Shown here piece by piece: positions 15,468 to 24,040 of a stretch of 32,513 bases of DNA (within the stretch, counting starts at the first letter, position 1; each line of letters begins with the position of its first letter). Origin of the DNA: Helicobacter sp. (lineage in GTDB: Bacteria > Campylobacterota > Campylobacteria > Campylobacterales > Helicobacteraceae); NCBI RefSeq assembly GCF_017502485.1, contig NZ_JAFVUX010000038.1, forward strand, positions 1 through 32,513, in the 5' to 3' direction. Position numbers and translations under genes: made by a program. Below the pieces are notes generated by a model. The model had not been told where the DNA came from. It saw nothing but the letters and a program-made list of their open reading frames with translations, and ran no database searches.

Positions 15468-17405
15468 TCACCACAAATCCTGCCCTACTGCAGTATTTGA
15501 ACCACTTGGCAGAGGCGATGTGCTTGTGTAGTAGAAGCTATACTTATCGAGCATTTTTGAGCCGACATTCTCTGGTACTGGGAATTTCCTGCGCTGAGCT
15601 GGATCAAGCCTCAAAATATTACCCACAAACTCTGCAAACACTGGTGCTGCCACAAGCCCAGCACTCTCATACTGCCCAATAGGCTTAGAGTCATCGCGCC
15701 CAAACCACACGATCGCTTGCACATCAGGCGTAAAACCGCAAAACCAAAAATCTACATTATTATTAGTCGTACCTGTCTTGCCTGCTACTTCTATACCATT
15801 GACTCGCGCACGCCTGCCCGTGCCATTTGCCACTACTTCACGCAAGATAGAAATCCCAAGGAATGCCTGCTCAGTGGAAATGATAGAAGCCTGCTTAGTA
15901 TCATAGGTAAAGACATTGCCATTTATATCAATCACACTATCGATTAAAATAGGATCGACACGCGTGCCGTAGTTAGAGAATATCGAATATTCACGCGATA
16001 ACATTAGCGGTGTGGCATTAAGTGAGCCAATGGCAATAGTCATATCTGCATTTAAATCCTTAAACCCATACTCTAACAAACCATTATAGATAGCATTAAA
16101 GCCCACAAGCTGGACAATGTTTAGCGTAGCAAGATTGCGCGAGAACATCAACGCCTCTTGCAAAGTAATAAGTCCGCGAAAAGATTTATCAACATTACCT
16201 GCTCGATAGCCATCAAAATCTCTAGCTGCATCAGGGACTTTTGTCGCAGTGGAGTAGCCCTTGTCAAGAGCTATTTGATAGATAAATGGTTTCACACTAC
16301 TGCCGATTTGGCGGTTTGCATCGGTGGCACGATTAAAGGGGCTTTTAGCAAAATCCACTCCGCCAACAAGGGCTAGAATCTTACCCGTGCGCGTATCTGT
16401 AACAACCATCGCACCATTAAATGTATCTGTTTTACTCTGATCATCTTGCTCTTGCGCATTAGCATTTTTAGAGACTTTTTGTAAGCGCGCTTGGATTCCA
16501 TTGTAGCCATTGATCAAAGCTTGCTGCGCTAGAGCTTGATACTCTAAATCAATATTAAGCTTAATGGTATAGCCACCCGTTTTAATATCTTTTATATCAC
16601 TAAGCTGGCGGAGCGCGAAATCTGTAACATAGGGTGCGATATTTTGAGTCAAGGTTTGATTATACACAACAGGTACTTCTGCAAGCGCACTTTGTGCGTA
16701 TTCTTTAGAAATCCAGCCTAGATCATACATTCTGCGGATCACATCATTTGCACGCGCTAGAGAAAAATCTATCCTCTTAGTAGGATCATAGATGCTAGGA
16801 GCATTGGGCAGCCCTACTAACATAGCGATTTCTTTAAGACTTAGCATTGATAATGGTTTTTTGAAATAGCCAAGAGCAGCAGTTTTAATGCCGTGATACC
16901 CATGTCCAAAAAATACTTCATTTAAGTAAATCTCTAAAATCTGCTCCTTACTTAGCACGCGCTCTACTTGGATTGTAAGCAAGGCTTCTTTAAGCTTACG
17001 GCTAAAAGTGCGCTCGCGTGTTAGTATCACATTCTTGACAAGCTGCTGAGTAAGCGTGCTTCCCCCTTCCCCAAAGCGTCCGTTTTTGATATTTTTTACC
17101 ATAGCGCGTATGATGGCATCATAATTAATCCCGCTATGCTCAAAAAATAGCGTGTCTTCTATGGCAAGCAGAGCTTCTATCATACGCGGCGGTATTTCAT
17201 CAAACTTGGCATAAAACCGAAACTCTGTGTCAAACACATTGGCTATTAGGCGATTTTTCCTGTCATAAATCTGACTTGCAAGCTTTGGGGTATAGTGCTT
17301 GACTTTGTCAATATCTGCACTTAGATCTTTATAGAGAAGTGCAACATAGGCAACACCTATGAAAGTAGTAAGGATAATGAGAGAAAACAGAGCTTTTTTG
17401 ATCAT
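15468..17405 (-). CDS. pbpA: Penicillin-binding protein 1A, bifunctional peptidoglycan synthase
   Basis: The protein is 645 residues. One N-terminal membrane anchor (about 5-24) is followed by a GT51 glycosyltransferase domain with the catalytic Glu83 in AIEDTLFFEHSG, GEGGSTLTQQLVKN at about 112-125, and YLNEVFFGHGYHGI. After a linker comes a penicillin-binding transpeptidase domain with S369-S-V-K372, SRNLAT and KTGTTNNNVDFWFCG. It polymerises and crosslinks peptidoglycan in the periplasm and is the usual class A PBP of Helicobacter. It follows tlpD by 45 bases and precedes the two switched-off methyltransferases, so all four may share a transcript. The gene symbol follows H. pylori usage; mrcA or ponA would also fit. 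Confidence 0.95.
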   Translation of the reverse strand: MIKKALFSLIILTTFIGVAYVALLYKDLSADIDKVKHYTPKLASQIYDRKNRLIANVFDTEFRFYAKFDEIPPRMIEALLAIEDTLFFEHSGINYDAIIRAMVKNIKNGRFGEGGSTLTQQLVKNVILTRERTFSRKLKEALLTIQVERVLSKEQILEIYLNEVFFGHGYHGIKTAALGYFKKPLSMLSLKEIAMLVGLPNAPSIYDPTKRIDFSLARANDVIRRMYDLGWISKEYAQSALAEVPVVYNQTLTQNIAPYVTDFALRQLSDIKDIKTGGYTIKLNIDLEYQALAQQALINGYNGIQARLQKVSKNANAQEQDDQSKTDTFNGAMVVTDTRTGKILALVGGVDFAKSPFNRATDANRQIGSSVKPFIYQIALDKGYSTATKVPDAARDFDGYRAGNVDKSFRGLITLQEALMFSRNLATLNIVQLVGFNAIYNGLLEYGFKDLNADMTIAIGSLNATPLMLSREYSIFSNYGTRVDPILIDSVIDINGNVFTYDTKQASIISTEQAFLGISILREVVANGTGRRARVNGIEVAGKTGTTNNNVDFWFCGFTPDVQAIVWFGRDDSKPIGQYESAGLVAAPVFAEFVGNILRLDPAQRRKFPVPENVGSKMLDKYSFYYTSTSPLPSGSNTAVGQDLW

Positions 17406-17450
17406 TCAAGAAGCTTTCAAGCCAGCGGGCTAAGGCTCGCTAAACTAGAT

Positions 17451-18815
17451 TTAAGTAGGATTTGCCTCATCTGCACGCTGCTCTTCTTCAGGCATTTGCG
17501 GAACTGAAGCATCGCAGTTTTTGATGGCTTGCTTAATTTGCGTGACTTTTTCTGTAAGCATTTCATCAATGCTTGCCATAACACCATCACTCCCCCGCTC
17601 CATAGAAGAAATTTTGGCATCAATAAAGGATTTCGGTGTCGCTTTAGTCGCGTTTAGCAAGCTTTGTGCCAAGGCATTTGCATCATCGTGCACAGTAGCG
17701 TGGAACGCGTCGATTTTCTTATACCCCATTGTCTCGCTGAAGTTTGCCTTACCATCGCCTTCAAAATACCACTTCCCAAGACGGCAGGCGGTATGTGGGA
17801 CTTGATTGAAGCTATCTGACACACCAAATAGTAGAGCATAAAGATTATTTTTAAACACCGCGTGATCAAGCTTGGCAAGCGTGCAGAATATTTGGCTATC
17901 GCAGATCTGCACAGCATATTTCGCAAGGCGCGCAGAGACAAGTGTTTGGTTTGCCATTGAATAGATTTCATCAATCCCAGATTTTACCTCCTGTGTGAAA
18001 CCAGCGGTCTCTTCAGTGCTTGTTTGAATATCGCTTGCTTCTTGTTGCATAGATTTTACAACAATAGCGATTTCCTTGGTGGCTTTTTGCGTTTTCTCTG
18101 CAAGCTTTCTCACCTCATCAGCGACAACAGCAAAACCCCGCCCGTGCTCACCAGCACGCGCTGCTTCAATGGCGGCATTAAGTGCTAGGAGATTGGTCTG
18201 CTCAGCGATGTCATCAATCAGTGAAACAACATTGGTAATTTCATTGCTACGCTGTGCAAGTGAAGCTACAAGCTCAGTGGCATTTTGCATTCGCTCATAT
18301 AAGCAGTTGATACTTTGCTCTACATTCTCACTTCTTTGACGCACTTCAAAGCTCACTTGCTCATTTTCTTCAGTCTTTGCAGAGAGCAGTCGTGTCTCTT
18401 CAAGGATGCTCTGTAACGCCGCTTGTGCATCTGTGATACCACCCTTTAAACTCTTGTGATACGAGGCAAACAAATCCACCCCACCATCGCCTTTATCACA
18501 TCTAGGATCCACCTCTACAAAGCGGTAAAAAATCACGCCATCAATGTTCTCGCTCTTCGCATGTAGGCTATGTGCCTGTGTCGATATGTGATCTTGCCCG
18601 GGCTTAAGTGTGCTCACTAATTGATCAATATCTGGGAAATTCTGGGCAGCGTGGTTTTTAAACACTATCTCGCCATCTTTTACTCCTATAAGAGCCTCTT
18701 CAAAGGAAAAACTCGCTATCTTCTTAAAATGCTCAACCTGCTCCTTAAGTCTTCGTATTTCTTCTTCTTGCTTCTGCAAAGTCAATTTGACTTCTCTGCT
18801 TGCGCTACCAAACAT
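17451..18815 (-). CDS. tlpD: Cytoplasmic methyl-accepting chemotaxis protein with CZB zinc domain (TlpD-like)
   Basis: The protein is 454 residues with no transmembrane segment. The N-terminus is a coiled coil ([19 protein letters not shown]). A conserved signalling hairpin follows near residues 205-250: [38 protein letters not shown]. The C-terminal part is a chemoreceptor zinc-binding (CZB) domain with [27 protein letters not shown] and [12 protein letters not shown] supplying the expected His-Cys-His-His ligands. This order matches H. pylori TlpD, a soluble receptor linked to energy, oxidative stress and hypochlorite responses that signals to CheA through CheW. AAAGGGG is spaced six bases before the ATG. 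The gene is divergent from fur across 146 bases. Confidence 0.9.
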   Translation of the reverse strand: MFGSASREVKLTLQKQEEEIRRLKEQVEHFKKIASFSFEEALIGVKDGEIVFKNHAAQNFPDIDQLVSTLKPGQDHISTQAHSLHAKSENIDGVIFYRFVEVDPRCDKGDGGVDLFASYHKSLKGGITDAQAALQSILEETRLLSAKTEENEQVSFEVRQRSENVEQSINCLYERMQNATELVASLAQRSNEITNVVSLIDDIAEQTNLLALNAAIEAARAGEHGRGFAVVADEVRKLAEKTQKATKEIAIVVKSMQQEASDIQTSTEETAGFTQEVKSGIDEIYSMANQTLVSARLAKYAVQICDSQIFCTLAKLDHAVFKNNLYALLFGVSDSFNQVPHTACRLGKWYFEGDGKANFSETMGYKKIDAFHATVHDDANALAQSLLNATKATPKSFIDAKISSMERGSDGVMASIDEMLTEKVTQIKQAIKNCDASVPQMPEEEQRADEANPT

Positions 18816-18922
18816 TGAAAACCCCTTTAATAAGTGATGTTGTAGTCTTTTGGAAGTGGATCTATGTAGAGATTCTAGCCTATCAAACCTTAAAAAAGTT
18901 TTTTTATTTGCGAAAAATAAAC

Positions 18923-18928
18923 TATAAT
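18923..18928 (+). promoter_or_regulatory. -10 box for fur, within AT-rich possible Fur operator
   Basis: TATAAT lies 34 bases before the fur ATG. The surrounding 18888-18952 stretch is very AT-rich (for example ATTTGCGAAAAATAAAC and AAAATATATTTAATATT), as in H. pylori, where Fur binds its own promoter. Autoregulation is inferred from that precedent. Confidence 0.6.
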
Positions 18929-18961
18929 TCCTAAAATATATTTAATATTGCGAGGTCGTGT

Positions 18962-19420
18962 ATGAACAATCGTCTCGAAACTCTTGAGTCCATCCTTAAG
19001 CGGTTACGATTTTCTATCCGCCAACATGGATTAAAAAACTCTAAACAACGCGAAGAGATCATTAGTGTGCTCTACAAGAGTGGGACGCACTTAAGCCCAG
19101 AAGAAATCGCGGCAAACTTGCGCGTGCGCGATAAATCTACAAGTATTTCCTCTGTGTATAGGATTCTAGGATTTTTGGAGAAAGAGCACTTTATCACCGC
19201 GCTAGAGCCGGGCAAAACAGGCAGACGCTACGAGATCGCAGCAAAGGAACACCACGATCATATCATTTGCCTGCATTGTGGTGATATTCAAGAATTTGTC
19301 GATGAAGAGATAGAATCCCGCCAAATCGAAGTTGCCAAAGCTCATAAAGCCAAGCTTGTAAGCCACGATATGCGCCTATTTGTCATCTGCCACAAATGCC
19401 AGCAGCACATTAAAGACTAG
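18962..19420 (+). CDS. fur: Ferric uptake regulator Fur
   Basis: The protein is 152 residues. It has the extended N-terminus typical of Helicobacter/Campylobacter Fur (LETLESILKRLRFSIRQHG), a winged helix (NSKQREEIISVLYKSGTHLS, then TSISSVYRILGFLEKEHFI), the regulatory metal-site run EHHDHIICLHCG (His97, His98, His100, Cys103, Cys106) and a second Cys pair, Cys143 and Cys146. Close agreement with H. pylori Fur as I remember it favours Fur over PerR, the other family member in these bacteria. It represses iron-uptake genes with Fe(II) and, in Helicobacter, also acts in its apo form. A PAP2 phosphatase gene starts 11 bases downstream and is probably co-transcribed. Confidence 0.93.
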   Translation: MNNRLETLESILKRLRFSIRQHGLKNSKQREEIISVLYKSGTHLSPEEIAANLRVRDKSTSISSVYRILGFLEKEHFITALEPGKTGRRYEIAAKEHHDHIICLHCGDIQEFVDEEIESRQIEVAKAHKAKLVSHDMRLFVICHKCQQHIKD

Positions 19421-19431
19421 CGCACTGGCTA

Positions 19432-20032
19432 ATGCCTAGAATCACACGCATTTTCCTACAAACCCTTGGAGTCTTGCTGTTATGCTTGCTTTTTCTTAGC
19501 CCTGCACACGCCCGTGGGGAGTTTGAGAAAGTCGGCGATGTTCTCACACTTGCGCCTGTTGGTGTGCTTATCGTAAGTCTTGGTATGCAAGATTATGAAG
19601 GAGCTATCCAGCTTACAGCAGGCTCGCTTGTTACCCAAGGGGTAATCGAAATAGTCAAAAAGAGCTTTCAATTTGCGCACGATAGGGGGGCTTCATTAGA
19701 TTTTGCCAAACGCCCTTGCTGTGATGATTGGAAAGGTATGCCAAGCGGACACGCGGGTGGGAGCTTTAGTGCGGCTGGGTTTGTTTATTACCGCTATGGG
19801 TGGAAGCCGGCGTTGCCACTCATTGGACTTGGGATCATTACTGATGCTTCAAGGGTTGTCGCTAGGAAACATACTATTTGGCAAGTACTTGCTGGAAGTG
19901 TGATTGCGTGGGGGGGTGGCGTGGATCTTTACCACACCCTATAAACCTAGAAAAGTCCTAATCACCCCAGAGATAGGCACAGATATAGCAGGTAAAGGCA
20001 CTTATGGACTAAGCCTTAGCTACTCGTGGTAG
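19432..20032 (+). CDS. PAP2-family phosphatase with a frameshifted C-terminus
   Basis: As sequenced the frame stops at 19944 (170 residues). It starts with a signal peptide (LQTLGVLLLCLLFLSPAHARG) and has the PAP2 motifs: the KRP of motif 1, MPSGHAGGSFSAA (motif 2) and SRVVARKHTIWQ (motif 3, with Gln where Asp is usual). If the G7 run at 19910-19916 were G6, the protein would read on as AWGVAWIFTTPYKPRKVLI and end in YGLSLSYSW at TAG 20030-20032, giving 199 residues and abutting the convergent gene. That tail reads like real coding sequence with beta-strand character, so I annotate the whole span. The family removes phosphates from lipids such as undecaprenyl pyrophosphate or lipid A; which one is unknown. 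It follows fur by 11 bases. Confidence 0.72.
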
Positions 20033-21310
20033 CTAGTAGTAGTAATACTTGCGCTCTAGAGTGATAGGAGTAGTCGCAAAATGCTCTTCATACACTGCTA
20101 GGGTTTGCTTACTAGATTCTAGGATATTGGTATTTTGTGTGGGAGAGTCGTAGCTAGAATCTACTTTTATAGGCTTTGCCAATAGCCCAAAAGTGCGCAG
20201 TAGCTTTCTATATGCACGCGAGAAAAAGTCCTGCCGATAAAAGCGCAGCAAAAAGGCTAGGCTATAAATAGCAAGCTTGCTTGTTTTGGTGCACCATATC
20301 AGCTTTTGTAGCTGCTGCTCCCCTAGCTCATAGTCATCTTGTATGCGAGGGTATTTGCGCCGCTCTTTAACAATGGTGGCTAAAACCATCGTGCTAGCCC
20401 ACTTTGATCGCCAAAAAGCTTGGGTCTTTGGATCTTGGAGCATTTTAGCATTAAGCATAGGCTCCCACATCCACATCGTTACAGCAATATCGCCTAAAAG
20501 CGCGTAATCTCCGCCAAGCTCCTTGGCACACTCGATACTATCTTTTGGCAGTGCGAAAAGCTCCTTTGCTTTCTGTTTATTCACGCCACCGCCAATGGAT
20601 TTTGGCGAAGAGCCTATCCAAGTAAGCGGGATATGTGAGTGGATATAATGCTCTCCAAGACTTGCAATAGCTGCACTAGCAAAGCCATCTGGGCTAGCAC
20701 TTTTATAGAATATTCCATCTTGCCTTGCTTTAATGGTTGCTATCACACTTTTATGCACCAAAGAGCCTGCATAAATTTGTGGCATAGCAAAAAACCCTTC
20801 CGCACTAAGCAGTGTGGGGATAAACTCTTTTCGCGCATCTTTGATGATAAATCTAGCCTCTGCTATGTAGGCAGTCTGGACATCTTTATAACTCTCACTA
20901 CACCCTGCCCAAAAGTAATACGCCCTAGCACCATTGACAATCCTTATACCCTGCTTATTAGCCTGCTCTATCAAACGGTCACTTAGGTGAAAGAAGTAGG
21001 GTTGCACGCCATCATCACTGCCCACAATGCTTACCCACTCCCCCCTACTCTGCGCCAAAAGCCACTCATAGTGACTACTCATTGTGCAAACTTGCGGTGG
21101 GCGCATCACTCTCACTCTTTTATGCGTAAGTGTCTGCACATACTCATACGAGCCATCGCTTGAGTAATTATCACTCACAATCACTTCATAATCCTCCCTA
21201 TCTCCTGCTTGCTCTAATACGCTAGCTATCGCATAGGGTACAAACTCCTTGCAGTTGCGCACGGGAATTATAATGCTGTATTTTATCTCTTTAGATTCTT
21301 TGGCTTGCAT
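20033..21310 (-). CDS. Family 2 glycosyltransferase
   Basis: The protein is 425 residues. The GT-A fold is clear in the first 120 residues: KYSIIIPVRNCKEFVPYAIASVLEQ, the nucleotide-binding YEVIVSDNYSSDGSYEY, and GEWVSIVGSDDGVQPYF with the metal-binding acidic pair. The rest is less conserved, with no membrane helix. It is the last gene of the polysaccharide operon; its ATG overlaps the TAA of the upstream SDR gene (TAATG). The C-terminal 45 residues are Ser/Asn/Thr-rich and include VDSSYDS and ILESSKQ, the protein form of TAGATTCTAG and CTAGAATCT motifs, so part of this tail may be repeat-derived. Donor and acceptor are unknown. It abuts the PAP2 gene with no space for a hairpin. Confidence 0.87.
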   Translation of the reverse strand: MQAKESKEIKYSIIIPVRNCKEFVPYAIASVLEQAGDREDYEVIVSDNYSSDGSYEYVQTLTHKRVRVMRPPQVCTMSSHYEWLLAQSRGEWVSIVGSDDGVQPYFFHLSDRLIEQANKQGIRIVNGARAYYFWAGCSESYKDVQTAYIAEARFIIKDARKEFIPTLLSAEGFFAMPQIYAGSLVHKSVIATIKARQDGIFYKSASPDGFASAAIASLGEHYIHSHIPLTWIGSSPKSIGGGVNKQKAKELFALPKDSIECAKELGGDYALLGDIAVTMWMWEPMLNAKMLQDPKTQAFWRSKWASTMVLATIVKERRKYPRIQDDYELGEQQLQKLIWCTKTSKLAIYSLAFLLRFYRQDFFSRAYRKLLRTFGLLAKPIKVDSSYDSPTQNTNILESSKQTLAVYEEHFATTPITLERKYYYY

Positions 21311-22314
21311 TATTGCTCCTTTGTCTGTTTAGATGGCGTGGAAATCACGCGCATAAGCCCAGATTCTAGACTAACCTTTGGAGTGTAGTTAGGCAGCTTG
21401 GCAATTGGCATAGAAGTATGTAAGTATGCTTGGTTTGGTGTTTGCCCCCCCCCCCCCGTTTTAGCGCACTTGTTAGCAAAGCTAGCTTTGGTGCAAATCT
21501 CATCAACACTTAAAGGCACTTGGATTGGTGGGATCGCACTCTTACGCATACCAAAATCTAGTGGCAAGGATGCATTGGCTAGGGTTTCAAACAAGCTAGC
21601 TAAATCTTTTAGACTTATGCGATTTGCGGATTCTAGGGTATAGATGGTATTTGTATACAAGCAGTCTATGGAGTCTATAGCTAGAGCAAAGCCACTAGCA
21701 ATATCATCAATATGGGTTAGATCTAGCACTTGTAGCCCATCACTCATCGCTAGGTTTTTGGGCGATTTTTGGCACAAAAGATCGCGCCAAAGACTTAGGA
21801 TCTTTCCCCTAGTGTCCATCTCTCCATAAGTGTCATAAAGTAGGATATGTACAATTTTTGTCGGCAGGGTCTTTGCATAATGCACACAAATATCATAAAA
21901 CGCCTGTTTTGTAGCCGCATAGAGATTAAAGGGACTATAACTACTAGCATTAGCAAATTGGAAGTAGGAGAGCGTGTTGATAAAAAAGCACGCGTTGGTT
22001 TTGGCTATAAGCTCTAAAATCTGCACTCCTAGAGTAATATTTGCAGCAACAAGACTAGCAATATCACTAGCCCCGCTATGCCCACTTTGCACAAATGCCG
22101 CTAAATGCACTACACCATCGATATAATAGCTCGCAAAAATCGCTTCTAGCGACTCTGTACTCCCATCATAGCACGCGATCTCACAATATGGTGCAATACT
22201 ACTTACATCGCTACTAGGGCGCACAAGGGCTATGATATGGTATTTTGTGTGATAAAGCTTGATGAAGTGTGAGCCGACAAAGCCACTAGAGCCGGTTAGT
22301 AAGATGCGCTGCAT
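21310..22314 (-). CDS. NAD-dependent epimerase/dehydratase (extended SDR) with in-frame G13 tract
   Basis: The protein is 334 residues. A Rossmann N-terminus with RILLTGSSGFVGSHFIKLY, an NTLSYFQFANASS strand and the catalytic YAATK (Tyr-x-x-x-Lys) identify an extended SDR acting on a nucleotide sugar. Near residue 275 a G13 tract encodes TGGGG between a variable segment and the usual C-terminal helix (YTPKVSLESGLMRVI). At thirteen the frame is open to the end. Fourteen would stop 20 codons later, and twelve also leads to an early stop, both losing the C-terminal helix. Its ATG overlaps the end of the repeat-derived frame upstream (TAATG), and its own TAA overlaps the next gene. The reaction, epimerase or reductase, is not decided by sequence. 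Confidence 0.85.
   Translation of the reverse strand: MQRILLTGSSGFVGSHFIKLYHTKYHIIALVRPSSDVSSIAPYCEIACYDGSTESLEAIFASYYIDGVVHLAAFVQSGHSGASDIASLVAANITLGVQILELIAKTNACFFINTLSYFQFANASSYSPFNLYAATKQAFYDICVHYAKTLPTKIVHILLYDTYGEMDTRGKILSLWRDLLCQKSPKNLAMSDGLQVLDLTHIDDIASGFALAIDSIDCLYTNTIYTLESANRISLKDLASLFETLANASLPLDFGMRKSAIPPIQVPLSVDEICTKASFANKCAKTGGGGQTPNQAYLHTSMPIAKLPNYTPKVSLESGLMRVISTPSKQTKEQ
21445..21457. repeat. C13 homopolymer (G13 on the coding strand)
   Basis: Thirteen consecutive C on the plus strand, in the SDR gene at 21310-22314. This length keeps the frame open. Confidence 0.9.
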
Positions 22315-22656
22315 TAGCTAGCCCTTGCTAATTTTGGCGTTGGCTTTTTTGCTTGTGGTAACTCAGCTTTTAGCGAAAAATGCAGGAGTGGCGAAAAATC
22401 TCTGCGGTCATTACCGCTAAGGTAACTCCCTTGTGATTTTCCTTGCAACCCACATTTTTCATCTAAAATCTTAGAATCGCTTGGGCTTTTACTAGAATCT
22501 AGGTTTAATTGTGCTTGCGGCGTGTTGAGAATTGGGGTGTTGTTTTTGTCATTGCGAGCAAGCGCGGTAGCGATTGCGTGGTAATCCATAAATTCTGCGC
22601 TAGCAGAATTGACTGCCCTAGAATCTACAAAAACTTGACTAGCAAGAAAATCTAAT
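22314..22656 (-). other. Alternative C-terminal extension of the upstream glycosyltransferase, repeat-derived
   Basis: In one frame the stretch from the C10 tract to 22314 has no stop and ends in TAA overlapping the ATG of the SDR gene (TAATG). It begins LDFLASQVFVDSRAV, then crosses a dispersed repeat read as MDYHAIATALARNDKN, then LDSSKSPSDSKILDEK, ending KPTPKLARAS. With eleven C in the tract this frame joins the glycosyltransferase gene and adds 114 residues. Alone, it could only start at ATG 22589 as a 91-codon frame with no visible ribosome binding site, so I do not call it a separate gene. Confidence 0.55.
22547..22590. repeat. Dispersed repeat copy within the alternative extension
   Basis: TGTCATTGCGAGCAAGCGCG followed by a variable middle and GCGTGGTAATCCATA. 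It matches the copies at 13349 and 32087 in the same orientation. Confidence 0.65.
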
Positions 22657-24040
22657 GGGGGGGGGGCATAAATGTTTGGGGTAGCTCGCCTACACTTTGG
22701 GCGACATTGCTAGAATCCACTTTTTGCGTTTTTTGCTCGTTTTCAAACGAGAATTCTAGCTCTTGCGCACCAACTCGCCCTGTGAGAAGAGACTTTGCCA
22801 TCTTCAATGTGGCAAAGACAAAGTAGCAGTGCTCTCTCATATACCACTTGACTCTCTCCTGCCAGCTAGGGCGCACACCAAAGAGCCTAAACTGCTGGCG
22901 TAAGCGCATTTGTGCATAGAGTCTAAGCAAGGGCAAATGCGCAAAATACCGACTCCACCACGCGTGATTCCCCACAAGCTGGGCGTGAGTAAGCTTATGA
23001 TTAAAACATAAAAACATCTGTGGATTTTGCAAAATCATCATTAGCGCGACATTTGGATCTTTGCAGCTTGAAGCCTCGTAATGATTGCGCGTAAGCAAAT
23101 CTCCAGCATAGCAAAAAACTTCCCCACAAAGTGCCGCACGATTGAAAAATGTCATATCTCCACTAGGAGCTTCGCTCTCATTATAACCGCCAATCTCTAT
23201 ACATTTAGCACGATTATGTAGCATAGCCCTAGGGGGCAAATCACAAAAACCATCGCTAAAGCTAGCTTGCATTTGTAGCTTTAGCAGGCGCGCTTTAGTT
23301 ATACATTTGCCATAGAGTCTTTGCAAAAGCGTGCGCGGATATATCTGGCTTGTATCTTCTATCGCGCCTATAAGTAGGGCTTGGGAGTAAGTGGGATTAG
23401 TAACAAGAGCATGCATCCTAGAGAGATAGCTAGGTAGTAGCTCATCATCACTATGGAGCAAGCAAACCCACTTACCACAAGCTAATTCTAAACAGCGATT
23501 CCAATTTCCTAGACCACCGATATTTTTGGCATTTTGATAGTAGGTTATATGGCTAGCAAACTCTTGTAGCATAGATTCTGCGGGATAGCTTATAGGCTCA
23601 AGCGGATTTTCTACAACAATGATTTCATAAGGCTTATCAAAGTCCTGTGCCAGCGCGCTAAGGATCGCTCGTCGCAGGAGAGTTATGCGATTGTAAGTAG
23701 GGATGGCAATGGTAAAGAGCGGAGTTTGGCTTTCACTTTGAGCTTGCTTATATTCTAAACTTTGTCTAACAACACATAGCGATTCTACTTCCGCATTTAT
23801 AGCGAAATTATCCCTAGGGTAGATGAAGCTTGTGGGATCAAAATTAGGATCTAAATACTGCTTGCATCGTCGCTCTACTTCAGCGATAATGGCATATTGC
23901 TCAGCTTTGGTGTAGTGATGCTTAAGCATATCACCCACGCCATAGAAGATTGGTTTTGGCGTTGGCTTTTGGGCTAAGTAGGTGCTTTCCTTCAAATCGT
24001 GGCTTTTTTCAAAAGTGGATTCTAGCTTTTTATCTCGCAT
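22652..24040 (-). CDS. Family 2 glycosyltransferase with a C10 tract at its 3' end
   Basis: The protein is 462 residues as sequenced. After about 105 N-terminal residues comes a GT-A domain: PLFTIAIPTYNRITLLRRAI, KPYEIIVVENP, NIGGLGNWNRCLELACGKW and VCLLHSDDELLPSYL with the acidic metal site. The last codons are ATG CCC CCC CCC CAT TAG (MPPPH stop), formed by the slippery tract. Eleven C would give a 575-residue form ending at the next gene's start; nine or twelve would give a stop four codons after the prolines. The start overlaps rfbH by 11 bases. TAGATTCTA-type motifs are read in its ends (KKLESTFEK and QKVDSSNV). It probably adds one sugar to the operon's polysaccharide; specificity is unknown. 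Confidence 0.87.
   Translation of the reverse strand: MRDKKLESTFEKSHDLKESTYLAQKPTPKPIFYGVGDMLKHHYTKAEQYAIIAEVERRCKQYLDPNFDPTSFIYPRDNFAINAEVESLCVVRQSLEYKQAQSESQTPLFTIAIPTYNRITLLRRAILSALAQDFDKPYEIIVVENPLEPISYPAESMLQEFASHITYYQNAKNIGGLGNWNRCLELACGKWVCLLHSDDELLPSYLSRMHALVTNPTYSQALLIGAIEDTSQIYPRTLLQRLYGKCITKARLLKLQMQASFSDGFCDLPPRAMLHNRAKCIEIGGYNESEAPSGDMTFFNRAALCGEVFCYAGDLLTRNHYEASSCKDPNVALMMILQNPQMFLCFNHKLTHAQLVGNHAWWSRYFAHLPLLRLYAQMRLRQQFRLFGVRPSWQERVKWYMREHCYFVFATLKMAKSLLTGRVGAQELEFSFENEQKTQKVDSSNVAQSVGELPQTFMPPPH
22657..22666. repeat. G10 homopolymer (C10 on the coding strand)
   Basis: Ten consecutive G on the plus strand at the last codons of the glycosyltransferase gene. Its length sets which of three C-termini is made. 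Confidence 0.9.

Noticed and set aside
17417..17623. 68-codon minus-strand frame overlapping the end of tlpD
   Set aside because: It is a shadow in another frame of the tlpD C-terminus, basic and Ser-rich with no family resemblance.
22314..22589. 91-codon frame as an independent gene
   Set aside because: It has no ribosome binding site, starts inside a repeat copy, and is better explained as part of an extension of the upstream glycosyltransferase.
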